Positions 34,641 to 43,385 of a DNA stretch of 64,000 bases are shown here, in pieces. Origin of the DNA: Bacteroidota bacterium (GTDB lineage: Bacteria > Bacteroidota > Bacteroidia > NS11-12g > UBA955); assembly GCA_030834125.1 (NCBI GenBank), contig JAURFW010000009.1, positions 1-64,000 on the forward strand, read 5' to 3'. The first letter of the stretch is position 1. Each line of letters opens with the position of its first letter. The translations under genes and the position numbers were made by a program. A model generated the notes under the pieces. The model saw only the letters and a list, made by a program, of their open reading frames with translations. It was not told where the DNA came from and made no database searches.

Positions 34641-35369
34641 TTAATCTTTCTCAAAACCAACAGCAAAGTTAACGAATAGGGCGGGGAAGTTGAATCTGTT
34701 TAAACTTTCATTGTGTAATAATGGTATTTTACTCATAAATATGTCATTTGAAATACCCAGGCTTAGAGAATTTTTCAAGCTTCGATAACTACCCCATTCA
34801 ACAGTTAAAGCAGTAAAGCAACCAACACCCCAAATTAAATCTCCTTCTTTAAAACCTCGTGTAAATGAAGACGAACCTCCAATCAAATTGGGATCATGTA
34901 TTGAGGGATTGTATTGAACATTTGCATAACCATCAAATGGCGCACGACCTTGGTATAACCAAATATACACAGGCCAATAATACGCAGCATTAACAGAAGC
35001 CCCATAATCCAAAGAGCATGCAACTTGAAATCTAGATTTACGCTTCGAAAAGTAGATTGTTTTTTGAACAAATGGTCTTAAAGCCCATGTATAATTTGTT
35101 TTGTTAAGTTTAAAAGAGGAGCTACCGGGTAAACCAGCATTAATTACAGGAATTTCCTTAGGATGATTTATTGGGCCTAGTCTAATACCATAAGCAATTC
35201 CGAGGTTATCAAAATCGTTGGTTTTATATAAGCCCGCACCCACATCAAATCCAAAATTTCTAATCTGTGCGTCAATTTTTATAAAATTATTTACTTGAGA
35301 CTTGGTATTATCTGCTAAGAACAGAGATACAAGAACTAAACAATATGTGGACAACCTAAGGTCCTTCAT
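34641..35369 (-). CDS. Predicted outer-membrane beta-barrel protein of unknown function
   Basis: 242 residues with a signal peptide (core TYCLVLVSLFLADN, then TKSQ) and alternating hydrophobic and polar strands rich in Gly, Tyr and Phe (GFDVGAGLYKT, GIAYGIRLGP, LFVNFAVGFE), typical of small Bacteroidota outer-membrane barrels. No named family is recognised. It stands alone between lipA and mraZ. A consensus -7 element lies four bases before its ATG. Confidence 0.7.
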   Translation of the reverse strand: MKDLRLSTYCLVLVSLFLADNTKSQVNNFIKIDAQIRNFGFDVGAGLYKTNDFDNLGIAYGIRLGPINHPKEIPVINAGLPGSSSFKLNKTNYTWALRPFVQKTIYFSKRKSRFQVACSLDYGASVNAAYYWPVYIWLYQGRAPFDGYANVQYNPSIHDPNLIGGSSSFTRGFKEGDLIWGVGCFTALTVEWGSYRSLKNSLSLGISNDIFMSKIPLLHNESLNRFNFPALFVNFAVGFEKD

Positions 35370-35373
35370 TACT

Positions 35374-35381
35374 CAAATATA
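35374..35381 (-). promoter_or_regulatory. Putative -7 element (TATATTTG) of the 34641-35369 gene
   Basis: Perfect TAnnTTTG on the minus strand four bases before the ATG; a leaderless transcript is predicted. Confidence 0.48.
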
Positions 35382-35538
35382 CTTAAAACATCATACATAC
35401 ACATTTAGCAAAACCACTGAAAATTTACTCCACTTTCTCCCACTAACGTAAAAATGGCAAATTTCCAGGTATTTATAATTATCTTCGCGCACTATTTTTA
35501 CCCCAATTAAACAAAATGAAACCAGAACTTGCCATTAA

Positions 35539-35571
35539 TTGCACTTTGTGGAAAACAAGTGGTTAATTTTG
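35539..35571 (+). promoter_or_regulatory. Promoter of the mraZ/dcw operon
   Basis: TAATTTTG (35564-35571) is a perfect TAnnTTTG box. TTG at 35539-35541 lies 22 bases upstream and TTTG at 35545-35548 lies 15 bases upstream; either could serve as the -33 element. Transcription would begin near 35578, inside the MraZ repeats, leaving a leader of about 55 bases. Confidence 0.65.
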
Positions 35572-35599
35572 GGAAATTGTGGGAAATTGTGGGAAATTG
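35570..35599 (+). promoter_or_regulatory. MraZ box: three direct TGGGAAATTG repeats
   Basis: Three identical 10-base units in tandem begin at 35570, 35580 and 35590. TGGGN repeats separated by five bases are the described operator of the E. coli MraZ repressor, and mraZ itself starts at 35634. Weaker TGGT (35560) and TGGA (35549) continue the spacing upstream. The first repeat overlaps the last two bases of the -7 box, a position suited to repression. Confidence 0.85.
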
Positions 35600-35633
35600 T
35601 GTATTTATTTAGCAGACAGAAACTGGTTATCGT

Positions 35634-36107
35634 ATGCCTGGACTAATTGGAGAATACTACTGCAAGCTGGACACGAAAGGGCGCTTATCGCTTCCTTCCA
35701 AGTTGCGCGCGCAAATACCTGAAGCTGCAGGTAATGTTCTCGTGGTTAATCGTGGATTCGAGAAATGCCTAGTTCTGTACACCAAGGAAGATTGGTTGAA
35801 GGAAACTGAAAAACTAAATGCAGTTGATGACTTCATGAGCCCCGAGATTAGAAGATTCAAAAGAATTTTCACTAATGGCGCCAACCTGCTTTCTATTGAT
35901 AACGCTCAGCGTATTTTATTGCCTAAAAAACTAATGGAGTATGCAGACCTCAGCGATGAAGTTATTTTGAGTGCTTACGGAAGCAAAGTTGAAATTTGGA
36001 GTAAGTCATTGTATGATTCTGAGTTAGATGTAGAATCTACTGAACTTAGTGAATTAGCAAAGAATTTCCATCAACATAAAACATCTATTGGTGAACAGAA
36101 CGGTTAA
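35634..36107 (+). CDS. mraZ: Transcriptional regulator MraZ
   Basis: 157 residues with two AbrB-like MraZ/SpoVT repeats: LIGEYYCKLDTKGRLSLPSK (about 3-22), with the DTKGR motif, and LLSIDNAQRILLPKKLMEYA in the second half (the second motif reads NAQR). In other bacteria MraZ forms ring-shaped oligomers that bind TGGG repeats upstream of its own gene and repress the dcw operon. The operator described above lies just upstream. First gene of the cluster, 15 bases before rsmH. Confidence 0.95.
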   Translation: MPGLIGEYYCKLDTKGRLSLPSKLRAQIPEAAGNVLVVNRGFEKCLVLYTKEDWLKETEKLNAVDDFMSPEIRRFKRIFTNGANLLSIDNAQRILLPKKLMEYADLSDEVILSAYGSKVEIWSKSLYDSELDVESTELSELAKNFHQHKTSIGEQNG

Positions 36108-36122
36108 ACCGGACTGTTTGCA

Positions 36123-37028
36123 ATGGAGAATACTTACCACATACCGGTACTATTAACTGAGAGTGTAGATCATTTGGTGCATAATCCTGATGGAATTTAC
36201 CTAGATCTTACCTTTGGTGGTGGTGGCCACTCTAAATACCTACTATCCAAACTTAGTGAAAAAGGTAGATTATTCTCTTTTGACAAGGATAGACATGCAT
36301 TAGAAAACACAATAGATGACCAAAGATTCACACTGATTCACCATAATTTCAGATATGCTAAGCAATTTGTAACGTATTCTGTGGGTTTTGAAATAGATGG
36401 CATACTTGCCGATCTAGGGATTTCATCCTATCAAATAAACGAAAATGACCGTGGTTTTGCTCATAGAATGGATGGCCCTTTTGACATGCGTATGGATATT
36501 GACGCCAAAAAATCCGCAGCCGATATTATTAACGATTATACAGAAGCTGAACTTCTGAGAATTTTTAGGAGCTATGGTGAAATAAAAAATGCCTTTAAAC
36601 TAACTACAAGCATCATAAATACAAGACGGAATATTCCAATAAAAACAGTTGAAGATTTTAAAACTGCCATTAATAACTGCATTCCAAAATCGGAAAGTGC
36701 AAGATACTTGTCACAGGTATTCCAAGCCCTCCGAATTGAAGTGAATCAAGAATTGAAAGATCTCGAAATTTTACTCGCTGATGCTCCAGAAATTTTAAAA
36801 CCCGGCGGACGGATTTCAGTAATATCATATCATTCATTAGAAGACAGATTAGTAAAGAACTTCCTACAAACAGGTAATACGGAAGGACAATTAGTAAAGG
36901 ACTTTTTCGGAAATAGTATAACCCCATTTTCATCTGAATTTAAAAAACCCATAGTACCTGGTGAAAAAGAAATTACTAACAATCCAAGATCGAGAAGCGC
37001 GAAACTAAGAATTGGAATAAAGAAATAA
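36123..37028 (+). CDS. rsmH: 16S rRNA (cytosine-1402-N4)-methyltransferase
   Basis: 301 residues. AdoMet-dependent methylase of C1402 in the ribosomal P site. It starts YHIPVLLTESVDHL and shows LDLTFGGGGHSKYLL (motif I), GILADLGISSYQ (catalytic-region motif IV), GPFDMRMD and the C-terminal VISYHSLEDRLVKNF, all strongly conserved in RsmH. Normal length. Sits in its usual place between mraZ and ftsL. Confidence 0.96.
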   Translation: MENTYHIPVLLTESVDHLVHNPDGIYLDLTFGGGGHSKYLLSKLSEKGRLFSFDKDRHALENTIDDQRFTLIHHNFRYAKQFVTYSVGFEIDGILADLGISSYQINENDRGFAHRMDGPFDMRMDIDAKKSAADIINDYTEAELLRIFRSYGEIKNAFKLTTSIINTRRNIPIKTVEDFKTAINNCIPKSESARYLSQVFQALRIEVNQELKDLEILLADAPEILKPGGRISVISYHSLEDRLVKNFLQTGNTEGQLVKDFFGNSITPFSSEFKKPIVPGEKEITNNPRSRSAKLRIGIKK

Positions 37029-37031
37029 GAA

Positions 37032-37355
37032 ATGGAGAATAAACATAGGGAATCTAGTAAAACCGAGGCAAAGCCATTTTTTGAGGAATGGAGCACCTGG
37101 CGTGTTATTCGTCTGATGCTCATCATATTCCCATTTTTAATCTTTTACATATACAACTCTTTACATACTGCCAAAGCGGTGAAAACCACAAAAACCCTAA
37201 AAAAGGAATTAAAAGAATTACATAGTGAACGAATAAGCTTAGAAAGTGAAATAACAAGAGCAAGCAAGCAAACAAAAATAGCTGAAAAGCTCAATGAAAA
37301 TGGGCTTAAGGAAAGTACTACGCCACCAATAAAAATTATCCGTGAAAGCAAATAA
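37032..37355 (+). CDS. ftsL: FtsL-like cell division protein
   Basis: 107 residues with the FtsL layout: a short cytoplasmic N-terminus, one transmembrane helix (about 27-45, VIRLMLIIFPFLIFYIY) and a periplasmic coiled-coil (about 50-90, TLKKELKELHSERISLESEI). Sequence alone is too short for family proof, but the position between rsmH and ftsI is decisive. It should link FtsQ/FtsB to FtsW-FtsI in the divisome. It starts three bases after rsmH and overlaps ftsI by 14 bases. Confidence 0.85.
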   Translation: MENKHRESSKTEAKPFFEEWSTWRVIRLMLIIFPFLIFYIYNSLHTAKAVKTTKTLKKELKELHSERISLESEITRASKQTKIAEKLNENGLKESTTPPIKIIRESK

Positions 37356-39462
37356 AACCCCAAATACAAAAAGAGAAATCTTTAATCGCGCAAGGATAAT
37401 CTTTGGCTTGATTGCGGCATTTGCATTGTATTTGATTTATTCAATTTTTTCGTTGCAATATGGCTATGACACAGAATTTAGCTTAGAGAACCAGAAAAAG
37501 AATACAAGAGTATCAAAACAAGAAGGAATCAGAGGGAATATTTACGCAGCCGATGGTAGTCTCCTAGCTACATCAGTGCCAACATATGATTTATACTGGG
37601 ATGTTAATGTAACGGCATTAGGGGATATTGATTTTAACAAATATCTTGATACATTATCCTTGTTGTTTTCGCAAAATTTTAGGGAAAAAACAATTGAAGA
37701 ATGGAGAGATAAGATCTTATATCTACGTAAGGTAAATAATCACTATTACAGGGTCACTTCAGATTTAAGTTTTGATAAAGTAAGAGAAATTTTCAAATGG
37801 CCAATTGTTAAAAGAGGTCGTTTTTCGGGAGGATTTTGGGTTGAGGAAAGAGCAAAAAGAATGTATTTCATGGGTAGCCTTGCAAAACGAGCAATTGGTT
37901 ATTCAAAAGGGAAGTATAACATTGGTTTAGAAGGCTCTTTTGATACTCTACTTAGGGGTAAATCTATTGAGATAATGGAGCAGCGCATGCCTGGCAACAT
38001 TTGGCGTCCTGTGAGAATAGGTTCAGCTCAAACTGCTGAAAACGGCAAAGACATAGTTACCACATTAGAAGTACGTTTTCAAGATATAGTTCAACACGCA
38101 CTTAACAAGTCACTTATAGAGCACGACGCAGACCATGGATGTGCAATGGTAATGGAGGTATCAACTGGTGCTATTAAAGCTATGGCAAATCTAAAAAAGG
38201 GTCAGGATGGAAAGTATTACGAATCAATGAACTATGCTGTTGACCAATTCAGTGAGCCCGGATCGACCATGAAAATATTATCTGCACTCGCCCTACTAGA
38301 GGAGGATAAGGTAGATTTAAAAGATAGTGTCAAGACCTTTGGAGGTAAAGTAAAAATATTTGATCGTCCATTCTCCGATGACATTCATGGGTCTGAAAGA
38401 ATCCCAGAAAAATATACACTAGAGGAATGTGTTGCATTCTCGAGCAATGTTGGAATAACTCAATTAGTGAATAATTCCTTTGGTAAAAATCCGGAATCAT
38501 ACATAAAATATATTCACAAAGCGGGATTCCATGTTAAACCTGATTTTGACATTCCTAGTTCAAACTACCCGAAAATTATTGAACCCGGAAATTCTCTATG
38601 GACCCCTGTAACATTACCGTCTATGTCTATTGGATATTCCTTAAAAATCTCTCCTTTACAGACATTAATGTTATATAACGCAATCGCTAATAAAGGATTG
38701 ATGATGAAACCCTTTATGGTAAAAGAAATTCAAAAGGATGGTAAAGTTTTAGAAACTATTAAACCAAGTATTTACCAAAAAAATATTGCGAGTGAAAATA
38801 CTTGTAAAAGCCTGAATCAATTTCTTCAGTCTGTAACTGAAAAAGGAACTGCAAAAAGTATTTTTAAAGATTGCAAATTCAACGTTGCTGGAAAAACAGG
38901 AACTGCACGAATCAGCCGAAATGCTAGTGGTTATTCAAGTGATAAATTAGCATCATTTGCTGGTTATTTCCCCGCAGATAAACCGGTATATTCAATCATT
39001 GTAGTAATTAACTCTCCAAAAAAAGGGGGGTACAGCGGAGCACTTGTTGCAGCACCTGTTTTTAAGGAAATAGCAGACAAAATTTACTCTACTCATATTC
39101 AAATTCAGCCTGAATTACTTTCTGGCAGCAGAATTGATATTCCCGAAGTGCAAAGCGGAGAACGCAAAAGCATACTTAAATTAAATAACGAATTCAATAT
39201 CCCCATTGTAGACAAAAGTAAAAAGGACAAATGGATACAAACTGAAGAGAAAACAAGAAATATAATTTTAACCTCCAAGAGAGTTGAACCTAACAAAATT
39301 CCTGATTTCAGAGGGCTTGGAATAAAGGATGCTTTCGAATTGGCAAAGGAATTAAAGTTAGAACTTCACTTTGAAGGTTATGGACGAATAGTAACTCAGA
39401 GTATTAAACCTGGTGCCCGCTTCCGTGATGGTAGATCAATTTTCGTAAAACTAAAACCATGA
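37342..39462 (+). CDS. ftsI: Division-specific peptidoglycan transpeptidase (class B PBP) with PASTA domain
   Basis: 706 residues. One N-terminal membrane helix (about 18-40), a class B dimerisation region (KQEGIRGNIYAADGSLLATS) and the transpeptidase domain with the active-site S308-T-M-K311, S367-S-N369 and K518-T-G-T521. The C-terminal 65 residues form a PASTA domain (IPDFRGLGIKDAFELAKEL). The start is GTG at 37342, within the end of ftsL. With FtsW it makes septal peptidoglycan. The PASTA domain is normal in Bacteroidota FtsI. Confidence 0.95.
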   Translation: MKANKTPNTKREIFNRARIIFGLIAAFALYLIYSIFSLQYGYDTEFSLENQKKNTRVSKQEGIRGNIYAADGSLLATSVPTYDLYWDVNVTALGDIDFNKYLDTLSLLFSQNFREKTIEEWRDKILYLRKVNNHYYRVTSDLSFDKVREIFKWPIVKRGRFSGGFWVEERAKRMYFMGSLAKRAIGYSKGKYNIGLEGSFDTLLRGKSIEIMEQRMPGNIWRPVRIGSAQTAENGKDIVTTLEVRFQDIVQHALNKSLIEHDADHGCAMVMEVSTGAIKAMANLKKGQDGKYYESMNYAVDQFSEPGSTMKILSALALLEEDKVDLKDSVKTFGGKVKIFDRPFSDDIHGSERIPEKYTLEECVAFSSNVGITQLVNNSFGKNPESYIKYIHKAGFHVKPDFDIPSSNYPKIIEPGNSLWTPVTLPSMSIGYSLKISPLQTLMLYNAIANKGLMMKPFMVKEIQKDGKVLETIKPSIYQKNIASENTCKSLNQFLQSVTEKGTAKSIFKDCKFNVAGKTGTARISRNASGYSSDKLASFAGYFPADKPVYSIIVVINSPKKGGYSGALVAAPVFKEIADKIYSTHIQIQPELLSGSRIDIPEVQSGERKSILKLNNEFNIPIVDKSKKDKWIQTEEKTRNIILTSKRVEPNKIPDFRGLGIKDAFELAKELKLELHFEGYGRIVTQSIKPGARFRDGRSIFVKLKP

Positions 39463-40919
39463 AATCCATCAAAAAAATCATAGAAACACAAGCAATATTA
39501 TCGAGTTCAGGGAATATTAACCAGGAGGTTTCTGACATTGTAATTGATTCAAGAAAAGCTACGAATGGATCATTATATGCAGCACTCAAAGGAACACAAG
39601 TAGATGGCCACAAGTTTATTGATGATGCATACAAAAACGGTGCACGCAGCTTTTTAGTTGAAGATGAATTTGAAAACCCATATAGTGATGCAACCTATAT
39701 TCAAGTAAAAGATGTTCCATCCATTTTAGGAGAAATTTGTAAAGCATTCAATGATTACAAGTCGGATGATTTAGTAATAATTGGATGCACCGGAACCAAT
39801 GGTAAAACAACCGTAACTACTCTACTCTATGAGTTATTTCAATATCTTGGATATAAGTGTGGTTTAATCTCAACAGTCGAATATAGAATTGGAGAATTAA
39901 TATACAAATCTACTCATACCACACCTGATGTGGTGTCATTGCATAGGTTACTTGCAAATATGAGAGATCAAGAATGCACCCATGTTTTTATGGAAGTAAG
40001 TTCTCATTCAATTGATCAAAAGAGAATTAATGGTATAACATTCGCTGGTGGAATTTTCACCAATATAACTCACGACCATTTAGATTATCACAAAACTTTC
40101 GATAACTACATCAAAGCAAAAAAAGCCTTCTTCAATAATTTAAATAATGACGCATTTAGTTTAACAAACAAAGATGACCGTAATGGAGTAATAATGCTTC
40201 ATAACACTAAGTCTACGCGCTATACTTACGGGCTTCACGGAACTTCAGATTTCAATGCTAAAATCATTGAAAGTGATTTCACCGGTATGCTACTACGTTT
40301 TGGACACTCCGAAATTTGGACCCCTTTAGTTGGTAAGTTTAATGCCTACAATTTAACTGCAGTATATGCGGCAGCTAATTTGATTACTAAAGGTCTCGAA
40401 GATATTGAAGTTGCTATGAGTGCCCTTCATCGTGTAAACGGCAGGTTTGAAGCTCTTCCGGCACCAAATAACATTACTGTAATTATTGATTACGCACACA
40501 CCCCAGATGCCCTTGAAAATGTAATAAATACAATTCGCGAAATACGAAAAAACGAATCAAAAATCATTACGGTTATCGGTTGCGGTGGGAACCGAGACAG
40601 AGAAAAACGCCCAGAGATGGGCAAAATAGCGGCATCACTTTCAGATCAATGCATTTTCACATCAGATAATCCACGTGATGAAGATCCAGAGATAATACTT
40701 GATGAAATGTATGCAGGAGTTGATGCAGCGCACATCAGACACATTTTAAAGATTACAAATAGAGAGGAAGCAATAAAAACATCAATGCTATTTGCGCATC
40801 CAGGCGATGTTATTCTGATTGCTGGAAAAGGTCATGAAACTTATCAAGAAATCAACGGAATAAAACATGATTTTGATGACAAAAAGACTGCAATAAAACA
40901 CTTTAATCTGATCAAATAA
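39459..40919 (+). CDS. murE: UDP-MurNAc-L-Ala-D-Glu:meso-DAP ligase
   Basis: 486 residues. Mur ligase with the three usual domains: UDP-binding N-terminal part, ATP-binding centre (G112-T-N-G-K-T-T118) and a C-terminal domain with D403-N-P-R406, the motif that selects meso-diaminopimelate; lysine-adding enzymes lack it. Other motifs: STHTTPD, MEVSSHSI and ITHDHLDYHKTF with the carbamoylated-lysine region nearby. It overlaps ftsI by four bases (ATGA) and mraY by one (TAATG), pointing to translational coupling. Confidence 0.97.
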   Translation: MKSIKKIIETQAILSSSGNINQEVSDIVIDSRKATNGSLYAALKGTQVDGHKFIDDAYKNGARSFLVEDEFENPYSDATYIQVKDVPSILGEICKAFNDYKSDDLVIIGCTGTNGKTTVTTLLYELFQYLGYKCGLISTVEYRIGELIYKSTHTTPDVVSLHRLLANMRDQECTHVFMEVSSHSIDQKRINGITFAGGIFTNITHDHLDYHKTFDNYIKAKKAFFNNLNNDAFSLTNKDDRNGVIMLHNTKSTRYTYGLHGTSDFNAKIIESDFTGMLLRFGHSEIWTPLVGKFNAYNLTAVYAAANLITKGLEDIEVAMSALHRVNGRFEALPAPNNITVIIDYAHTPDALENVINTIREIRKNESKIITVIGCGGNRDREKRPEMGKIAASLSDQCIFTSDNPRDEDPEIILDEMYAGVDAAHIRHILKITNREEAIKTSMLFAHPGDVILIAGKGHETYQEINGIKHDFDDKKTAIKHFNLIK

Positions 40920-42052
40920 TGCTGTATTATTTATTTAAATATTTAGATGAGTTAGGATATTCCGGTACAGGTGTATTCAACTACATCTCATTTAGAGCTT
41001 CGCTTGCCGGAATTATTGCACTTATAATTTCTTTGATAGCCGGTAAAAAATTAATTGGCTTTCTCCAAAAGCTACAAATTGGTGAAAGGATTCGAGACTT
41101 AGGGTTAGAAGGACAAATGCAGAAGAAAGGGACTCCTACTATGGGTGGAATCATCATCATTCTAGGTATTGTTTTACCTACTCTTCTGTTTGCTAAAATA
41201 GATAATATCTATGTGATGGTGATGTTGTTGAGCACAGTATGGATGGGAATTATTGGAGGAATAGATGATTACATTAAAGTATTCAAAAAAAACAAGGAGG
41301 GCATGAAGGCCACCACCAAGTTAATTGGCCAATTAGCGTTGGGAATTCTTATAGCTGCGGCAATTGATTACACACATAGCATGAATAACATTCCGCTGGA
41401 AACTAATCTTCCCATAACTAAACTAAAATTAAACTACAGTGACTTAATACCTGGCGATGGGAATGCTTATATCTTGTTCATCCCAGTAATTATAATAATC
41501 GTAATGGCAGTAACTAACGCTGTTAATTTAACAGATGGTATTGATGGACTTGCAGCTGGCACAACGGCGATTGTAGGTGCAGGTTTAGGTATACTCGCTT
41601 ATTCAACGGGAAACGTAAAAATTGCAAATTATTTAAATATTATTTACGTAAAAGACAGCGGAGAGGTAGTGGTATTCTTGGCAGCTTTAATTGGTGCATG
41701 TCTTGGCTTCCTTTGGTTTAATGGATTTCCAGCACAAGTATTCATGGGAGATACTGGTAGCATGGCACTTGGAGGTGCGATTGCGGCAGTATCTGTAATT
41801 ATTAAAATGGAATTACTTCTACCCGTATTGTGTGGAATTTTCTTTGCTGAAAGTCTATCCGTAATACTTCAAGTTAGTTATTTTAAATATACGAGGAAGA
41901 GGTACGGTGAGGGCAAGCGTATTTTTCTGATGTCTCCACTTCACCACCATTATCAAAAGAAAGGAATCCCCGAAAGTAAAATCACTTTACGCTTTTGGCT
42001 AATAACTGTAATTCTAGTTTTAGCAACTATAGCCCTGATTAAATTACGTTGA
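40919..42052 (+). CDS. mraY: Phospho-N-acetylmuramoyl-pentapeptide-transferase
   Basis: 377 residues, about ten membrane helices. It transfers phospho-MurNAc-pentapeptide to undecaprenyl phosphate, forming lipid I. Conserved polar loops are present: GGIDDYIKVFKKNKEG (Asp pair), NAVNLTDGIDGLAAG, FMGDTGSMALGG and the histidine-rich SPLHHHYQKKG. KKGTPTMGGI is the cytoplasmic signature at the start. Slightly longer than E. coli MraY because of an insertion near 145-180 (THSMNNIPLETNLPITKLKL), common in this phylum. Confidence 0.97.
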   Translation: MLYYLFKYLDELGYSGTGVFNYISFRASLAGIIALIISLIAGKKLIGFLQKLQIGERIRDLGLEGQMQKKGTPTMGGIIIILGIVLPTLLFAKIDNIYVMVMLLSTVWMGIIGGIDDYIKVFKKNKEGMKATTKLIGQLALGILIAAAIDYTHSMNNIPLETNLPITKLKLNYSDLIPGDGNAYILFIPVIIIIVMAVTNAVNLTDGIDGLAAGTTAIVGAGLGILAYSTGNVKIANYLNIIYVKDSGEVVVFLAALIGACLGFLWFNGFPAQVFMGDTGSMALGGAIAAVSVIIKMELLLPVLCGIFFAESLSVILQVSYFKYTRKRYGEGKRIFLMSPLHHHYQKKGIPESKITLRFWLITVILVLATIALIKLR

Positions 42053-43380
42053 AGAAAAATCTTGTCATATTGGGCGCTGGTATTAGCGGCATTGGAGCAG
42101 CCATTTTGGGTAAAAAAGAAGGTTGGAACGTTTGGCTATCCGAACATGGCAAAATAATCGCTACAGACAGAAAATTACTGAATAAATATCAAATAGAATT
42201 CGAAGAAGGTGGTCATAGTGAATCAAAGATCAAAAATGCTGACATCATAGTTAAAAGTCCAGGAATTCCTCCTACTGCTCAACCTTTAACATGGGTAAAT
42301 AAAAATCAAACTGAAGTTATATCTGAAATTGAATTTGCTAGCAACTACACAAATGCTACGTTAATTGGAATTACTGGAACAAACGGTAAAACAACTACAA
42401 CATTATTAACTTACCATATATTAAAATCTGCAGGCTTTAATGTAGGCATAGCCGGTAATATTGGCGATTCATTTGCCCTACAAGTTGCCACAAAAAACTA
42501 TGACTACTACGTTTTAGAATTAAGTTCTTTTCAACTCGATGATTGCATAAAATTACGCTTACACATTTCCTGTATTCTGAACATCTCTGAGGATCATTTG
42601 GACAGATATAATGGTTCACTAGATAAATACATACAGAGCAAACTAAGAATTACGCAGAATCAAACCCAAGAAGACTATTTCATCTACTGTAGTGATGATA
42701 GTAATACAGTTTGGGGCATTAATAATACTAAAATCGAGGCTTCCCATTTAACATTTGGATCAAAAAAAAATGAGAGCGCTTCTATTTCGAAAAATCAAAT
42801 AAAAATAAATCTAAAAAACAATCAATACACCATAGATATGAACAATTTACAAATTAGAGGTAAGCACAACACTTACAACACAATGGCCGCCGCAATTATG
42901 AGTAGTCTTCTCGACGTTAGAAAAGATAACATTAGAGAAAGTTTAACACATTTTCAAAATATTGAACATAGGCTAGAAAACCTTGGCAAAGTATACGGAG
43001 TAGAATACATTAATGATTCAAAAGCTACTAATGTTAATTCAACGTGGTATGCATTGGAAAGCATGGAAAAACCTATCATTTGGATTGCTGGAGGTGTAGA
43101 CAAAGGAAATGATTACTCATCAATAAAACCACTAGTAAAAGAAAAGGTAAAGTTAATTATTTGTTTAGGTTTAGATAATAGAAAAATCCATCAAGCTTTC
43201 CAATCCGATGTAGATATGATAATCAATACAAGTAGCGCCAAGGAGGCAGTTCATGTAGCTTCAAGAATGTCTTCAGATGGTGATGCTGTATTACTATCTC
43301 CCGCCTGTGCTAGTTTTGATTTATTTGAAAACTACGAAGAAAGAGGTCGCCTATTCAAACAAGCCGTTAAGAATTTATAA
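42049..43380 (+). CDS. murD: UDP-MurNAc-L-alanine:D-glutamate ligase
   Basis: 443 residues. Adds the D-Glu produced by MurI. N-terminal Rossmann fold (VILGAGISGIGAA, 6-18), ATP loop G110-T-N-G-K-T-T116, LELSSFQLD, ISEDHLDRY and the C-terminal VEYINDSKATN and IAGGVDKG motifs. The start is a TTG at 42049 that overlaps the mraY stop (TTGA); no ATG exists near the N-terminus and the first codons already encode the Rossmann strand, so TTG is well supported. Confidence 0.96.
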   Translation: MKKNLVILGAGISGIGAAILGKKEGWNVWLSEHGKIIATDRKLLNKYQIEFEEGGHSESKIKNADIIVKSPGIPPTAQPLTWVNKNQTEVISEIEFASNYTNATLIGITGTNGKTTTTLLTYHILKSAGFNVGIAGNIGDSFALQVATKNYDYYVLELSSFQLDDCIKLRLHISCILNISEDHLDRYNGSLDKYIQSKLRITQNQTQEDYFIYCSDDSNTVWGINNTKIEASHLTFGSKKNESASISKNQIKINLKNNQYTIDMNNLQIRGKHNTYNTMAAAIMSSLLDVRKDNIRESLTHFQNIEHRLENLGKVYGVEYINDSKATNVNSTWYALESMEKPIIWIAGGVDKGNDYSSIKPLVKEKVKLIICLGLDNRKIHQAFQSDVDMIINTSSAKEAVHVASRMSSDGDAVLLSPACASFDLFENYEERGRLFKQAVKNL

Positions 43381-43385
43381 TCCTA

